5,993 nt of DNA from Chitinophagaceae bacterium (GTDB lineage Bacteria > Bacteroidota > Bacteroidia > Chitinophagales > Chitinophagaceae): assembly GCA_003509845.1 (NCBI GenBank), contig DOMR01000172.1, positions 1,904 to 7,896 of the forward strand, written 5' to 3'. Under the pieces are notes generated by a model that searched no databases, had not been told where the DNA came from, and was given only the letters and a program-made list of their open reading frames with translations. A program made the translations under genes and the position numbers. Positions 5,269 through 5,993 of the stretch are shown here, one piece after another (position 1 is the first letter of the stretch; the number at the start of each line of letters is the position of its first letter).

Positions 5269-5993
5269 ATGGACAATAAACCAAGGATTGTTTTTATGGG
5301 TACCCCGGCATTCGCGGTTGCTTCTTTAAGCGCATTATTGCAAGCAAAAATGAATGTGGTGGGTGTGGTTACAGCGCCGGATAAACCTGCAGGCAGAGGC
5401 ATGCAGCTACAACAAAGCGCGGTTAAACAGTTTGCCCTAGCCCATAACTTACCTATTTTACAACCTGAAAAATTAAAATCGCCTGATTTTTTTGAAGCAT
5501 TAAAACAATGGGAACCGGACTTACAAGTGGTTGTTGCATTCAGAATGTTGCCGGAACAAATTTGGTCATTTCCCCCCATGGGTACCTTAAATGTGCATGG
5601 CTCATTATTACCACAATACCGGGGCGCAGCACCGATAAATTGGGCTATTATTAATGGTGAAAAAGAAACGGGTGTCACCACATTTCAATTGCAACATGCC
5701 ATTGACACAGGCGCCATATTATTACAGGATCGTATCCCTATTGCGACTAATAATACTGCAGGTGAAATACATGACACCATGATGGAAGTGGGCGCGCAAT
5801 TATTAGTAAAAACATTGCATGGATTATTTGACAATAGCATTAAAGCAGTCCCGCAGGAACAAGTAATTGGCAATATTACACTCCAACATGCACCAAAAAT
5901 TTTTACCAAGGATTGTGAAATAGATTGGGAGAAACCATGCGCATCCATACATAATCTAATAAGAGGTTTAGCGCCTTTTCCTGGTGCTATTAC
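5269..5993 (+). CDS. fmt: Methionyl-tRNA formyltransferase, 3'-truncated by the window edge
   Basis: Cytoplasmic enzyme that transfers a formyl group from 10-formyltetrahydrofolate to Met-tRNA(fMet) for translation initiation. The frame is open from the ATG at 5269 to the end of the window, giving 241 residues; the family is about 310, so most of the C-terminal tRNA-binding domain lies outside. The N-terminal Rossmann domain starts RIVFMGTPAFAV (6-17), and PDKPAGRG (37-44) follows. The formyltransferase signature is NVHGSLLPQYRGAAPIN (108-124). The catalytic triad falls at Asn108, His110 and Asp146, the same numbers as in E. coli. VVVAFRMLP (87-95) is the form typical of Bacteroidota, where Proteobacteria have an AYG-type segment. 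FTKDCEIDW and LIRGLAPFPGAI lead into the C-terminal domain. Small differences from the usual consensus are Ala14 (usually Glu or Asp) and Ala149 after DTG (often Asp). It is divergent from the FKBP gene. Confidence 0.96.
   Translation, partial: MDNKPRIVFMGTPAFAVASLSALLQAKMNVVGVVTAPDKPAGRGMQLQQSAVKQFALAHNLPILQPEKLKSPDFFEALKQWEPDLQVVVAFRMLPEQIWSFPPMGTLNVHGSLLPQYRGAAPINWAIINGEKETGVTTFQLQHAIDTGAILLQDRIPIATNNTAGEIHDTMMEVGAQLLVKTLHGLFDNSIKAVPQEQVIGNITLQHAPKIFTKDCEIDWEKPCASIHNLIRGLAPFPGAI

Noticed and set aside
5244..5279. Eleven-codon upstream frame (ATG at 5244) overlapping the fmt start
   Set aside because: The likely fmt promoter box lies inside it, so the fmt transcript would start downstream of its ATG. 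It is too short to support as a leader peptide.
5294..5587. Repeated ATGGGTACC word inside fmt
   Set aside because: The two copies simply encode Met-Gly-Thr at separate conserved positions (10-12 and 104-106), so there is no evidence of a functional repeat.
5256..5681. 141-codon open frame on the minus strand over fmt, and a second at 5685-5948
   Set aside because: Both are antisense to the conserved Fmt frame, which keeps its catalytic triad at exact family positions. The Cys-rich translations resemble no family.
1..5993. Mobile element, CRISPR array, tRNA, riboswitch, defence or secretion system
   Set aside because: Gaps are all under 150 bases and carry no repeat arrays, terminal inverted repeats, cloverleaf folds or transposase-like frames. 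Every substantial gene belongs to a well-known family.

Overview
The window looks like an ordinary housekeeping stretch of a Bacteroidota (Bacteroidetes) chromosome, most likely from the Chitinophagales/Sphingobacteriales side of the phylum. The clues are AT-rich DNA, no Shine-Dalgarno sequences ahead of the starts, promoter-like TAnnTTTG boxes close to several starts, and an Fmt protein with the Bacteroidota-style AFRMLP segment. The phylum call is fairly secure. The order-level call is inference.

Layout. Eight protein genes fill almost the whole window, and no gap exceeds 150 bases. From the left: the 3' two-thirds of a 3-hydroxybutyryl-CoA dehydrogenase (+, cut by the window edge); a YigZ/IMPACT-family protein (-), convergent with it; prmC, the release-factor glutamine methyltransferase (+), divergent from yigZ; a minus-strand block of exbD, exbB and pepT (transcribed pepT, exbB, exbD); then an SlpA/SlyD-type FKBP prolyl isomerase (-) with its own intrinsic terminator; and finally fmt, methionyl-tRNA formyltransferase (+), divergent from the FKBP gene and cut by the right edge.

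Functionally the genes do not form one pathway. prmC and fmt both serve protein synthesis (termination and initiation), the FKBP helps proteins fold, and PepT recycles peptides. ExbB and ExbD form an inner-membrane proton-driven motor that normally energises TonB-dependent outer-membrane transport. The dehydrogenase belongs to beta-oxidation or C4 acyl-CoA metabolism. ExbB and ExbD are the only pair here that clearly works as one complex.

Regulatory structure is the most informative non-coding content. The fmt and prmC starts each lie exactly four bases after a TAACnTTG box, which suggests leaderless transcripts. The FKBP/fmt gap holds two back-to-back -7 boxes. prmC and exbD end with directly abutting stop codons inside a small inverted repeat. 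I found no mobile element, CRISPR array, RNA gene or defence system, and nothing that looks like an undescribed system.
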